Below are positions 7,625 through 14,503 of a DNA stretch of 64,000 bases, in pieces (the first letter of the stretch is position 1; each line of letters starts with the position of its first letter). The translations under genes were made by a program, and so were the position numbers. The notes beneath the pieces were generated by a model. That model saw only the letters and a list, made by a program, of their open reading frames with translations. It did not search any database and had not been told where the DNA came from. This stretch comes from Cohnella zeiphila (lineage in GTDB: Bacteria > Bacillota > Bacilli > Paenibacillales > Paenibacillaceae). The DNA is taken from the NCBI RefSeq assembly GCF_014212055.1, contig NZ_JACJVO010000046.1:49856-113855 (forward strand), in the 5' to 3' direction.

Positions 7625-8950
7625 ATGTGGACGAAGTTGAAAAGGCACGCGGCTCTTCCCGTCCTGGCGGGGGCGATCGCGTTGCTGGCGGGCGTGGGAA
7701 TGAATACGTACGCGATGAAAGATAACGGAACGTTCGCCCTTAAAGATTTAAGCGGAAGCCGCGACGCCCTGGACGACGTGGCGATCGTCGGCAGGCTCGA
7801 AGACGGCTATCACCGGACGTCGTTCCGCTTGGCGCAAGGGCAAATCTCCGCGAGCACGGACCTTTTCCGGCAGCCGCAACAGGTGGATTCATATCGCTAT
7901 GCGGCGGGCATGGACAAACGGATCGGCGACTGGCAATATCAGGTCGGGGGAATCGGCCCTTACGATATTACTTCCTATAAGCGAAAAGACGGCGGCTCGT
8001 ACTTTGAACCCGTCGGCGTCGCGGGCGTCTCGCCGTCGATCTCCGACCGCAATCCGGGCGACAATACCGCTACCTACGCCAATGTTGTGGAATACGGCCT
8101 GGCGAAGGTCGGCGACAAGGTGTTTTTTACGGTGCCGGTGTCGTCCGATTATACGGGCACGAGCGGCATTTACGAGCTTTCGTTCGCCGAGTGGGGAACC
8201 GCGGCGTGGGTGAGTAGAGAATGGCCGGACTCCCGCAAAATCGCGGACATCAGCCTGGAAGCGAACGAATCGCCCGAGCCGCCGAATATCGAGGTGCTCG
8301 GCCTGGAGGCGGTCGGCGATAAGCTGGCTCTGCTGTCGGTCGAGGGCGGCGGGCTCGTCGTTCGCGGCTATGACAGCGGCAGCGGCGAGCTGCTCGGGGA
8401 AGCGTTCGTTCCGAATTTCCGTCTGCCGAACCGCGCGGAAGCCGGATCCGCTGCCGAGGATTCTTACAGCGAACCGTACGAAGCCTTTAGCGATCCCGAT
8501 TCCGACGTTCTGAGCTTGGTGTTCCGCAGCCGTACATCCGAACGGCCGCTTCTGCTCAGTCTCGACTTCTCGAACGGCGTCCGGATCGTTCATCAAATGA
8601 ACGCCGACTTTTCCGCCGACGGTAAGGAAGGCTTTGACGAGTTCACGTACTTGAGCTACCGGAACGACAAGCTTTACGTGCTGAAATCGTTTCGCGAGCC
8701 GCCGGGAGACGGAGCGGCGCTTTCTTACGACAACTTGCTTCCGCAGCATCTGTACGTCTACGTTTTCAAGCAATCGAAGCTGCTCTATAAGGGAGAGATC
8801 GTGAGCGATCTGAACGACGACAACATCGAAGCGATCCATCGACGCACTTCTTCTGCCGGCTCTTACAACTATGATCAGATGAACTTCAGGCGCTGGACGA
8901 ACTTGACGGTCGAGCCCCTGTCGGCCGAAGGAGGGAACGCGAATGATTGA
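7625..8950 (+). CDS. Membrane-anchored protein of unknown function in ABC operon
   Basis: Not recognised as a known family. 441 residues: one N-terminal membrane segment (ALPVLAGAIALLAGVGMNTY) followed by a long soluble region that should lie outside the membrane, rich in short beta-like stretches (LALLSVEGGGLVVRGYDSG, LLLSLDFSNGVRIVH) that suggest a beta-propeller. GGAGG precedes the ATG. It starts 17 bases after the permease and overlaps the ATPase gene by eight bases, so it is made together with the transporter. It may be a sensor or accessory subunit; function unknown. Confidence 0.78.
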   Translation: MWTKLKRHAALPVLAGAIALLAGVGMNTYAMKDNGTFALKDLSGSRDALDDVAIVGRLEDGYHRTSFRLAQGQISASTDLFRQPQQVDSYRYAAGMDKRIGDWQYQVGGIGPYDITSYKRKDGGSYFEPVGVAGVSPSISDRNPGDNTATYANVVEYGLAKVGDKVFFTVPVSSDYTGTSGIYELSFAEWGTAAWVSREWPDSRKIADISLEANESPEPPNIEVLGLEAVGDKLALLSVEGGGLVVRGYDSGSGELLGEAFVPNFRLPNRAEAGSAAEDSYSEPYEAFSDPDSDVLSLVFRSRTSERPLLLSLDFSNGVRIVHQMNADFSADGKEGFDEFTYLSYRNDKLYVLKSFREPPGDGAALSYDNLLPQHLYVYVFKQSKLLYKGEIVSDLNDDNIEAIHRRTSSAGSYNYDQMNFRRWTNLTVEPLSAEGGNAND

Positions 8951-9662
8951 GCTGAAGTACGTCGACAAGCGGTATCCCGCGAGCAGCGCCCTGCTGTACG
9001 TCCACAGCCTGACGATTCCCACCGGCGAGATCGTCGGCATTCTCGGGGAGAACGGCAGCGGCAAGACGACCCTGCTCAAAAGCATGATGGGCATCGGCGA
9101 AATGTGGAGCGGCGAAATCTCGTACGACGGGAAGCCGCCGACGGAGGCGTACGACCGCATCGCGTTCGTCACGGAAGAGGGCAGCTTCCTGCCCGATTTG
9201 ACGCCGGACCGGTACGGGCAGTTTCTGGCCGACTTCTTCCCCCGGTTCGATCGGAACTATTATGCCAAGCTGCTGAAAGATTACGAGCTGCCGGCCGACC
9301 GCAAGATCCGCACGTTCTCCAAAGGGCAGAAGATGAAGCTGGAGCTGTCCGCCGGACTGGCCAAACGGGCCGACTACCTGCTGATGGATGAGCCGTTCGT
9401 CGGCAAGGACATCTTCTCGCGGCGCGATTCATTGAAACGAATGGTCCAGGGACTGACCGGCAGCGAGACGGTGCTCCTGTCCACGCACCTGATCGACGAG
9501 ATCGAGAACGTGATCGACCGGGCGGTCGTTTTGCACAAAGGGCTCGTCCGGGCCGACTTTTATGTGGACGACATGAGGGAACGCGGCCTCTCTCTGACAG
9601 ACGTCATGACGGAAGTACGCGACTCGAACACTTCGCACCCTTATCAATGGCCGGAAGGCTAG
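8943..9662 (+). CDS. ABC transporter ATP-binding protein (YtrB-like)
   Basis: ATPase subunit of 239 residues. Walker A GENGSGKTT is at 35-43, the variant signature FSKGQKMKLE at 125-134 and Walker B DYLLMDE at 144-150, followed by a D-loop and the switch histidine in LLSTHL. The FSKGQ form of the signature is common in YtrB/BcrA-type exporters. It is the last gene of the YtrA-like operon and overlaps the 441-residue protein by eight bases. Substrate unknown; cell-wall-active peptides are a reasonable guess from the family. Confidence 0.92.
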   Translation: MIELKYVDKRYPASSALLYVHSLTIPTGEIVGILGENGSGKTTLLKSMMGIGEMWSGEISYDGKPPTEAYDRIAFVTEEGSFLPDLTPDRYGQFLADFFPRFDRNYYAKLLKDYELPADRKIRTFSKGQKMKLELSAGLAKRADYLLMDEPFVGKDIFSRRDSLKRMVQGLTGSETVLLSTHLIDEIENVIDRAVVLHKGLVRADFYVDDMRERGLSLTDVMTEVRDSNTSHPYQWPEG

Positions 9663-9686
9663 CATCGGGCGGCGAAGTGTTTTTTC
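9627..9686 (+). terminator. Terminator of the YtrA-like operon
   Basis: AACACTTCGC (9627-9636) pairs perfectly with GCGAAGTGTT (9672-9681), followed by a T tract to 9686. The 35-base loop contains the ATPase stop codon, so the stem begins inside the coding region. Confidence 0.65.
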
Positions 9687-9750
9687 CTCATTTACACTAA
9701 AAGCCGCCTCTATTCTCGCCGTCCTTAACGCAGCCGTCATCGGCCTTTCG

Positions 9751-9910
9751 TTCGTACTCATCAAGCTGACGCTTCATGACGTCATTCCGCTTCGTGCTCA
9801 TCAAGCCGACGTTTCATGACGTCGTTCCGCTTCATGCTCATCAAGCCGACGTTTCATGACGTCGTTCCGCTTCATGCTCATCAAGCCGACGTTTCATGAT
9901 GCCGGGCCGC
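9751..9910 (+). repeat. Four tandem 40-base repeats
   Basis: Units begin at 9751, 9791, 9831 and 9871 with an exact 40-base period. Copies two and three differ at one base; the first and last are more diverged. Each contains CTCATCAAG and TTCATGACGTC; the first copy carries the perfect palindrome ATGACGTCAT. Confidence 0.9.
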
Positions 9911-10039
9911 TCGATTCCTCGACTTGCCGTTTTGCCGCTGCGTTCGCGAGATTGCTGACTCCGGCAGCATTCCGCTTTAAAGCCGTTCCTTCCCAAGCTG
10001 CCGCTCGCATTCTTCTGCGGCTTCTTCCGAAGGCGGCGC

Positions 10040-10067
10040 TTGATATTTGCCCCTGGTCCGCTATACT
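10040..10067 (+). promoter_or_regulatory. Sigma-A promoter for the HTH/nuclease-fold protein
   Basis: TTGATA (10040-10045), 16 bases, TATACT (10062-10067), about 130 bases ahead of the start codon. Confidence 0.6.
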
Positions 10068-10115
10068 GAAAAAAGAGTCCATCAGTCGCGAAGCACGCGC
10101 CGCTCCGGCAACATT

Positions 10116-10155
10116 CCGCCCTTTTTCCGGGGGTGGATGTGCCGGGGCGGCTTTT
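10116..10155 (+). terminator. Terminator-like hairpin in leader (possible attenuator)
   Basis: CCGCCC (10116-10121) can pair with GGGCGG (10145-10150), followed by CTTTTTC. It lies between the promoter and the ATG at 10196 and could limit read-through; no competing structure was worked out. Confidence 0.35.
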
Positions 10156-10195
10156 TCGGTTTCTTGCCCATCTTGCATAGAAAGGACAAGATCAG

Positions 10196-10852
10196 ATGTC
10201 CAGATTCGAAGAGGCATATGAGGAATGGCTGCATTCGGAGATTGTCGGGGAAGACAACCCTCGGAGACGCGAAATGCTGGAGAAGGGGCTCGGCCACGGC
10301 ACTCGCGAATTTCTGCGGATAGTCTGGTACCCCGCCGTAAGGAACTTCAACCACTTGCATCCCGAATGGGAGGTGCGGGATTTCCACAACGGCTACCGTT
10401 ATCTGGATCTTGCGTATATGCCTGGAGGCGACGCCAAAGGGGGGATCGAGATTCAAGGCTTCGGCCCCCACGCGAGAGACCTGGACGTGAGACGGTTCAA
10501 AGACTTATGCTGGCGGCATTGCCTGCTGGCGCTGGACGATTGGCTCTTTCTTCCGGTCGCCTACCTCTCCATAACGGACGAACCGAAGCGCTGCCAACAA
10601 TTGGTCCTCTCCTTCATCGGGAAGTTCGTTTCGACGGGGGCACCCCAAGAAAGGTTGAATTGGCTGGAAGCAGAGACGATGAGATACGCTAGACGGCTGC
10701 TCCGGCCATTCACGCCGGCTGAGCTGGCAAGCCATCTTCGCGTGACTCCGACGTATGCGAGAAAAATTTTGCACAGCCTCGTCGAACTCCAGCTTCTGTC
10801 CGTCATTGGCGGCAACCAGCGCTACCGCACGTACGGCTTACGAAACCAATAG
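10196..10852 (+). CDS. HTH protein with PD-(D/E)XK-like domain
   Basis: 218 residues. The middle (YRYLDLAYMPGG then GGIEIQGFGPHARDLDVRRF, about residues 66-102) resembles the core of a restriction-endonuclease-like fold: an aspartate strand followed by E-x-Q in place of E-x-K, which would make it catalytically impaired. The C-terminus (TPAELASHLRVTPTYARKIL with a wing) looks like a winged helix. AAAGGA precedes the ATG. Its last codons (GLRNQ, stop) already match the 46-base repeat that follows, so the 3' end appears to have been remodelled by the repeat. DNA-binding regulator or inactive nuclease; not a certain family assignment. Confidence 0.72.
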   Translation: MSRFEEAYEEWLHSEIVGEDNPRRREMLEKGLGHGTREFLRIVWYPAVRNFNHLHPEWEVRDFHNGYRYLDLAYMPGGDAKGGIEIQGFGPHARDLDVRRFKDLCWRHCLLALDDWLFLPVAYLSITDEPKRCQQLVLSFIGKFVSTGAPQERLNWLEAETMRYARRLLRPFTPAELASHLRVTPTYARKILHSLVELQLLSVIGGNQRYRTYGLRNQ

Positions 10853-10971
10853 CGTTTCGCAGCAATACTCTGCCTGCGACTAACGAAACCAGTAGCGCTT
10901 AGCAGCAATACTACTCTACCTGCGGCTAATGAAACCAGTAGCGCTTAGCAGCAATACTACTCTACCTGCGG
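10837..10971 (+). repeat. 46-base tandem repeats
   Basis: Full units at 10880-10925 and 10926-10971 are nearly identical (CTAACGAAACCAGTAGCGCT opening, CTACCTGCGG ending). A diverged unit at 10837-10879 begins inside the preceding gene. The next repeat opening, at 10972, begins the 185-base element. Confidence 0.88.
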
Positions 10972-11156
10972 CTAACGAAACCAACAGCGCTTATTTGTCT
11001 AAAATCGGCAGGTCGGAAAATGTAACGAAACTCAGCGACGCTATTCGCTGAATTTGGTCGACCCCAGCCCGCAAATGAGCCCAATAGCGTCGCTACGATT
11101 CGTTAGCGTTGCAGAGGTGCCGATTTCGGGACGATAAGGTTTGTACGTTTCGTTAG
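10972..11156. repeat. Fold-back repeat element, copy 1 (185 bases)
   Basis: Bounded by the inverted ends CTAACGAAAC and GTTTCGTTAG. Inside are two nested inverted pairs: AAATCGGCA with TGCCGATTT, and a 23-base pair at 11023-11045 with 11083-11105 differing at only three positions. The whole element can fold into one long hairpin. No transposase is encoded. Confidence 0.85.
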
Positions 11157-11261
11157 GGTTTGAGGAAGCTTACACAAACTTGTCGGGTTCCAGCTTCTGT
11201 CCGTGCCGATGGCAAGCAGGCATTCATGACTGACGACAAACAAAGCTGTCGTTACGGACGG

Positions 11262-11445
11262 CTAACGAAACCAACAGCGCTTATTTGTCTAAAATCGGCA
11301 GGTTGGAAAATGTAACGAAACTCAGCGACGCTATCGCTGAATTTGGTCGACCCAAGCCCGCAAATGAGCCCAATAGCGTCGCTACGATTCGTTAGCGTTG
11401 CAGAGGCGCCGATTTCGGGACAATAAGGTTTGTACGTTTCGTTAG
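11262..11445. repeat. Fold-back repeat element, copy 2 (184 bases)
   Basis: Direct repeat of 10972-11156 with four substitutions and one single-base deletion visible, keeping both nested inverted repeats. Such elements are probably present elsewhere in the genome; this is inference. Confidence 0.85.
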
Positions 11446-11503
11446 CTCGGGGAGTTGGGACAGCGAGCCAGAAGCTCCGGTCGAGAGGGCTACGCTCGAG
11501 AAT

Positions 11504-11611
11504 CCGTTCGAGAATTCATTCGAGAATCCGTTCGAGTACCTGTTCGAGTATCCGTTCGAGTACCTGTTCGAGTATCCGTTCGAGTACCTGTTCGAGTATC
11601 TGTTCGAGAAT
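11504..11611. repeat. 12-base tandem array
   Basis: Nine consecutive 12-base units, mostly alternating CCGTTCGAGTAC and CTGTTCGAGTAT. Degenerate units continue to about 11720 (CCGTTCGGGGGAATT and related). TTCGA is nearly invariant. Confidence 0.88.
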
Positions 11612-11804
11612 CCGTTCGGGGGAATTCCGTTCGAGAAGGCTCCGTAAAGGTGCCCCGTTCGGGGGAATTCCGTTCGAGAGGGCTCCCGAAAGAGGCCCCG
11701 TTCGAGAATGCTCCGTTCAAGGGGGCTCCGATCCCGGGGGAAGTACTTTAGGCAGGAACCGTTCGGAGTCCGAATTCCAGCCAGCGCAGGAACGCGCCGA
11801 GAAC

Positions 11805-11841
11805 GCAAAGAAACACGCCGGCAATCGGCGTGTTTCTTTGC
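11805..11841. terminator. Terminator of the aldolase gene
   Basis: A perfect 16-base-pair stem (11805-11820 with 11826-11841) around a 5-base loop, with TTTCTTTGC in the descending arm for leftward transcription. Confidence 0.7.
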
Positions 11842-11871
11842 TTGGCGATGCGGAGCTGCATGGCGTGCGGA

Positions 11872-12759
11872 TCAGGTGATCGAAGCCTCGTAGATCGAGC
11901 GGACGGATTGGGACAGCGTCCCGTTGAACTGCTCGTCCGTCTGCTGATCCGACAGCCCCTCGGCCAAAGCGCGGGAGAAGCTGGCGATCAAGCCGTGGTT
12001 GCGGGTCAGCCGTTCATTGGCTTCCTGCCGGTCGTAGCCGCCCGACAGCGCGACCACGCGCGCCACTCGCGGATGCTCGATCAGGTCGCGATAGAAGTCG
12101 TCTTCCGTCGGAATCGACAGCTTCAGCATGACGGTCGCGCCTTCGTCCAGAGCGGACAGCTGCTTCAGGATTTCCTCCTTCAGGATCCGCTCGGATTCCT
12201 TCTTGTCCGAGCTATGGATGTCGACCTCCGGCTCGATAATCGGGACAAGGCCCGCCGCCAGGATTTGTTTGCCGATCTCGAACTGCTGCTCCACGACGTT
12301 CCGGATGCCGGTCGGATTCGCTTCTTTGATGACGGAGCGCATCTTCGTACCGAAAATATGCCGAACGACCGCCCGCGCCAGGAGGGTGTCCAAATCGGGC
12401 ATCGGCTTCAGCAGCTGTACGCCGTCCGCCGGTTCGGCCAGTCCTTTGTCCACCTTCAGAAAAGGAACGACGCCTTTCTTCTCCCACAAATAATCGGCGG
12501 TGAACTGTCCGTCGATCTTCCGATCCATCGTGTTCTCGAACAGGATCGCGCCGAGAATAAACTCCGCGTCGAACGCCGGGCTCTTGATGATGCGCGTCCT
12601 CATCTCGTGCACGAGCGCGTACATCTCTTCTTCGCCCGAATAGCGGCTCGGCTCGACGCCGTACTGCTGCAGCGCCTTGGGCGTGCTTCCTCCGCTCTGG
12701 TCCAACGCGGCGATAAATCCTTTGCCCGTGCGAATTCGTTCCAACTGCTCCTTGTTCAT
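11872..12759 (-). CDS. fda: Class I fructose-bisphosphate aldolase
   Basis: Schiff-base aldolase of glycolysis/gluconeogenesis that cleaves fructose 1,6-bisphosphate to two triose phosphates. 295 residues, the length of Staphylococcus-type Fda. The N-terminus MNKEQLERIRTGKGFIAALD and QSGGSTPKAL are diagnostic; the Schiff-base lysine is in VMLKLSIP (K213) and the catalytic glutamate in PIIEPEVD. ATG at 12759 has GGGAGGAG eight bases upstream; GTG two codons earlier is too close to that site. It stands alone with its own terminator. Confidence 0.95.
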   Translation of the reverse strand: MNKEQLERIRTGKGFIAALDQSGGSTPKALQQYGVEPSRYSGEEEMYALVHEMRTRIIKSPAFDAEFILGAILFENTMDRKIDGQFTADYLWEKKGVVPFLKVDKGLAEPADGVQLLKPMPDLDTLLARAVVRHIFGTKMRSVIKEANPTGIRNVVEQQFEIGKQILAAGLVPIIEPEVDIHSSDKKESERILKEEILKQLSALDEGATVMLKLSIPTEDDFYRDLIEHPRVARVVALSGGYDRQEANERLTRNHGLIASFSRALAEGLSDQQTDEQFNGTLSQSVRSIYEASIT

Positions 12760-12853
12760 GAACACAGCTCCTCCCCATTGCTCGAATATTCTTTATTGTA
12801 CAACAATTAGGGGCGGTTCTGCGAATTCCAACAATCCGCGAGCGGCTCGGCCT

Positions 12854-13720
12854 TTATTCGGCAAGCACCTTCAAGTCCAAGCGGCGGATGCGTTCGGGAT
12901 CGGAGATCAAATCGACCTCCGCGATCCTCCCGTTCCGGATCGTATATTGCAGAACGTAGAGCAGCCGGCCGCGGGGAGCCGCGACGACCCCGACCGCCCC
13001 GTTGACGAGGGCGGTCTGTGCCGCCTGAATGCGTCCGGCCACTTGCGCGGCCAGCGTCTCGGCGCCCCGGACGATTCCGGGCTTGCCGGCGCCGCGGTCG
13101 TCCCGCAGTACGACGTCCGGATCGAGCGCCGCGACCAGCGCATCGAGATCGCCCGCACGCGCGGCGGCCAGAAACGCTTCGATCGCGTGGCGATCGCTTG
13201 CCTGATCGGCGCGGGGCCGCTCCGTTCCCCGCACACGGCGGCGCGCCCGGCTCGCCAGCTGCCGGACCGCGGCTTCGGACTTTCCGACGATCGGAGCAAT
13301 CTCCGCGAACGTCAAGGAGAATATATCGTGCAGCACGAACGTGACCCGCTCCGCCGGGTTCAGGCTGCCGAGCACGACCAGCAGCGCGAGGCCGACGGAA
13401 TCCGCCAGCAGCGCCTCCCGCTCGGGATCGCCGCGATCCTCGCCTCCGCCTTCGAACGCCTCGGGCGGCAGCGCGTCAAGCGGCTCTTCGCGCCTTGCTT
13501 TTCGCGACCGGAGCAGGTCGAGGCATATCCGCGAGACAACGGTCGTCAGCCAGCCGCCCAGGTTCCCGATGCCGCCCGCATCCGCGCGGCACAGCCGGAA
13601 CCAGGCATCCTGCACCGCGTCCTCCGCCTCGCCAAACGATCCGAGCATCCGGTACGCTACCGCCTGAAGGTGCGGGCGATGCGCCTCGAACCGCTCGGCC
13701 AACCGTTCCTGTTCATTCAT
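12854..13720 (-). CDS. ECF41-family RNA polymerase sigma factor
   Basis: 288 residues. Sigma region 2 (YRMLGSFGEAEDAVQDAWF) lies near the N-terminus and region 4 (LTFAEIAPIVGKSEAAVRQL) is in the middle. A SnoaL-like C-terminal extension of about 110 residues contains DDRGAGK, close to the DGGGK motif described for ECF41 extensions, which take the place of an anti-sigma factor. It is divergent from a carboxymuconolactone decarboxylase-family gene, the typical ECF41 partner. Both genes carry matching ECF41-type promoters, so the factor probably activates itself and its partner. Confidence 0.93.
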   Translation of the reverse strand: MNEQERLAERFEAHRPHLQAVAYRMLGSFGEAEDAVQDAWFRLCRADAGGIGNLGGWLTTVVSRICLDLLRSRKARREEPLDALPPEAFEGGGEDRGDPEREALLADSVGLALLVVLGSLNPAERVTFVLHDIFSLTFAEIAPIVGKSEAAVRQLASRARRRVRGTERPRADQASDRHAIEAFLAAARAGDLDALVAALDPDVVLRDDRGAGKPGIVRGAETLAAQVAGRIQAAQTALVNGAVGVVAAPRGRLLYVLQYTIRNGRIAEVDLISDPERIRRLDLKVLAE

Positions 13721-13759
13721 CGGCTCATCCTTCTCCTATTCGAACGCTTCTATTGAATT

Positions 13760-13787
13760 GACGCTCGGGACCGCCGCTTCTGTGACA
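13760..13787 (-). promoter_or_regulatory. ECF41-type promoter of the sigma factor gene
   Basis: Leftward TGTCACA (13787-13781), 17 bases, CGTC (13763-13760). It matches the reported ECF41 target motif (TGTCACA about 16-17 bases from CGTC). Confidence 0.75.
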
Positions 13788-13807
13788 GAAGATCAAGCTT
13801 CCGAGCC

Positions 13808-13835
13808 TGTCACGCTTCCGGCTCTTCGAATCGTC
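13808..13835 (+). promoter_or_regulatory. ECF41-type promoter of the decarboxylase-family gene
   Basis: TGTCACG (13808-13814), 17 bases, CGTC (13832-13835). Same spacing as the divergent sigma-gene promoter. Confidence 0.75.
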
Positions 13836-13891
13836 ATCGTATTGCAGGGCCGTAACACCGGCTCCAAACCACCGACGAAGGAGCGTTATCC

Positions 13892-14362
13892 ATGGAATCC
13901 AGAATGAACAGCCCGGTCACGATCGTACCCAATCTGGCTCATGCATTGCAAGATTTGGGCGTATCGTTATTCGCTTCTGCCGACCAGTGCGGCTTGCCGA
14001 AGCGGACGCTCTTCCTGGCCTATCTCCGGGCCAGCCAGATCAACGGCGACGGCGTCTGCGTCGACCTTCATTCGCGCAACGCCTTGTCGGCCGGCGACAC
14101 GGCCGAACGGGTTCGAACCGTGCCGGCCTGGCGAGAATCGCCGGACTTCACCGAGGCGGAGCGGGCGGCCTTGGCGCTCTGCGAGGCGATGACCCGGCTG
14201 AGCGACCGTCCCGATCCGGTGCCGGACGACGTCTACCGCGAAGCGGCCCGCCACTACGGCGAGCAAGCGCTCGCCACGCTTATCGCGGGTATCGCCGTCG
14301 GCAATCTCTATAACCGGTTGAATGTCGCAACCAGGCAAAAGGCAAACGTTCCGGCCGGCTGA
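13892..14362 (+). CDS. Carboxymuconolactone decarboxylase (AhpD-like) family protein
   Basis: 156 residues with the CMD fold signature YLRASQINGDGVCVDLHSRN. Active AhpD-like members have C-x-x-C followed by H at this place; here the first cysteine position is Asp (D-G-V-C-V-D-L-H), leaving one cysteine, so classical disulfide peroxidase chemistry is unlikely. AAGGAGCG precedes the ATG by seven bases. It carries an ECF41-type promoter and is divergent from the ECF41 sigma gene, so it is probably the main target of that regulon. Substrate unknown. Confidence 0.88.
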   Translation: MESRMNSPVTIVPNLAHALQDLGVSLFASADQCGLPKRTLFLAYLRASQINGDGVCVDLHSRNALSAGDTAERVRTVPAWRESPDFTEAERAALALCEAMTRLSDRPDPVPDDVYREAARHYGEQALATLIAGIAVGNLYNRLNVATRQKANVPAG

Positions 14363-14389
14363 ATGCCGCCGCGAATCCAACATTCTATC

Positions 14390-14427
14390 AAGCAGGCCGC
14401 GTTCCTACGAAGGAGCGCGGCCTGCTT
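14390..14427 (+). terminator. Terminator after the CMD gene
   Basis: AAGCAGGCCGCG (14390-14401) pairs with CGCGGCCTGCTT (14416-14427): a 12-base-pair perfect stem with a 14-base loop and a weak T tail. Confidence 0.6.
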
Positions 14428-14457
14428 GCATAATGCGGGACCGCTCGGTAAATACTG
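14428..14457 (+). promoter_or_regulatory. Possible forespore (sigma-G) promoter of ger operon 1
   Basis: GCATA (14428-14432), 18 bases, AATACTG (14451-14457) partly match the sigma-G consensus that drives gerA-type operons. It lies 38 bases before the ribosome binding region. Weak match. Confidence 0.3.
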
Positions 14458-14503
14458 GAACCGAATTTGATCAACCTGCGGGAGGTGACTCGCGATAGAC
14501 GTA

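Larger units (their letters stand above)
9663..10195. other. Intergenic region, 533 bases, with tandem repeats
   Basis: Contains a terminator tail, four 40-base tandem repeats (9751-9910), then about 130 bases without recognisable features, a promoter (10040-10067) and a leader hairpin ahead of the 218-residue protein gene. Open frames here on both strands lack ribosome binding sites and cross the repeats. Confidence 0.7.
10853..11871. other. Intergenic region of about 1 kb made largely of repeats
   Basis: Holds 46-base tandem repeats, two near-identical 185-base fold-back elements, a 16-base duplicate of the 3' end of the preceding gene (10788-10803 copied at 11189-11204), a 12-base tandem array and the aldolase terminator. 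Open frames across the 12-base array encode only low-complexity peptides (SNRYSNGY in one frame) and are not considered genes. Confidence 0.8.

Noticed and set aside
9751..9910. CRISPR array
   Set aside because: The 40-base units are directly contiguous with no unique spacers, and no cas genes are present.
9856..10221. Overlapping open frames on both strands between the 40-base repeats and the 218-residue protein
   Set aside because: No ribosome binding site, low-complexity composition, and they cross repeats and the promoter at 10040.
10972..11445. Insertion sequence or MITE with target duplication
   Set aside because: No transposase and no clear target duplication at the ends; kept only as a repeat element.
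11392..11808. Open frame of 138 codons on the minus strand with SNRYSNGY repeats
   Set aside because: It is produced by the 12-base tandem array, which is open in several frames; no ribosome binding site and no domain.
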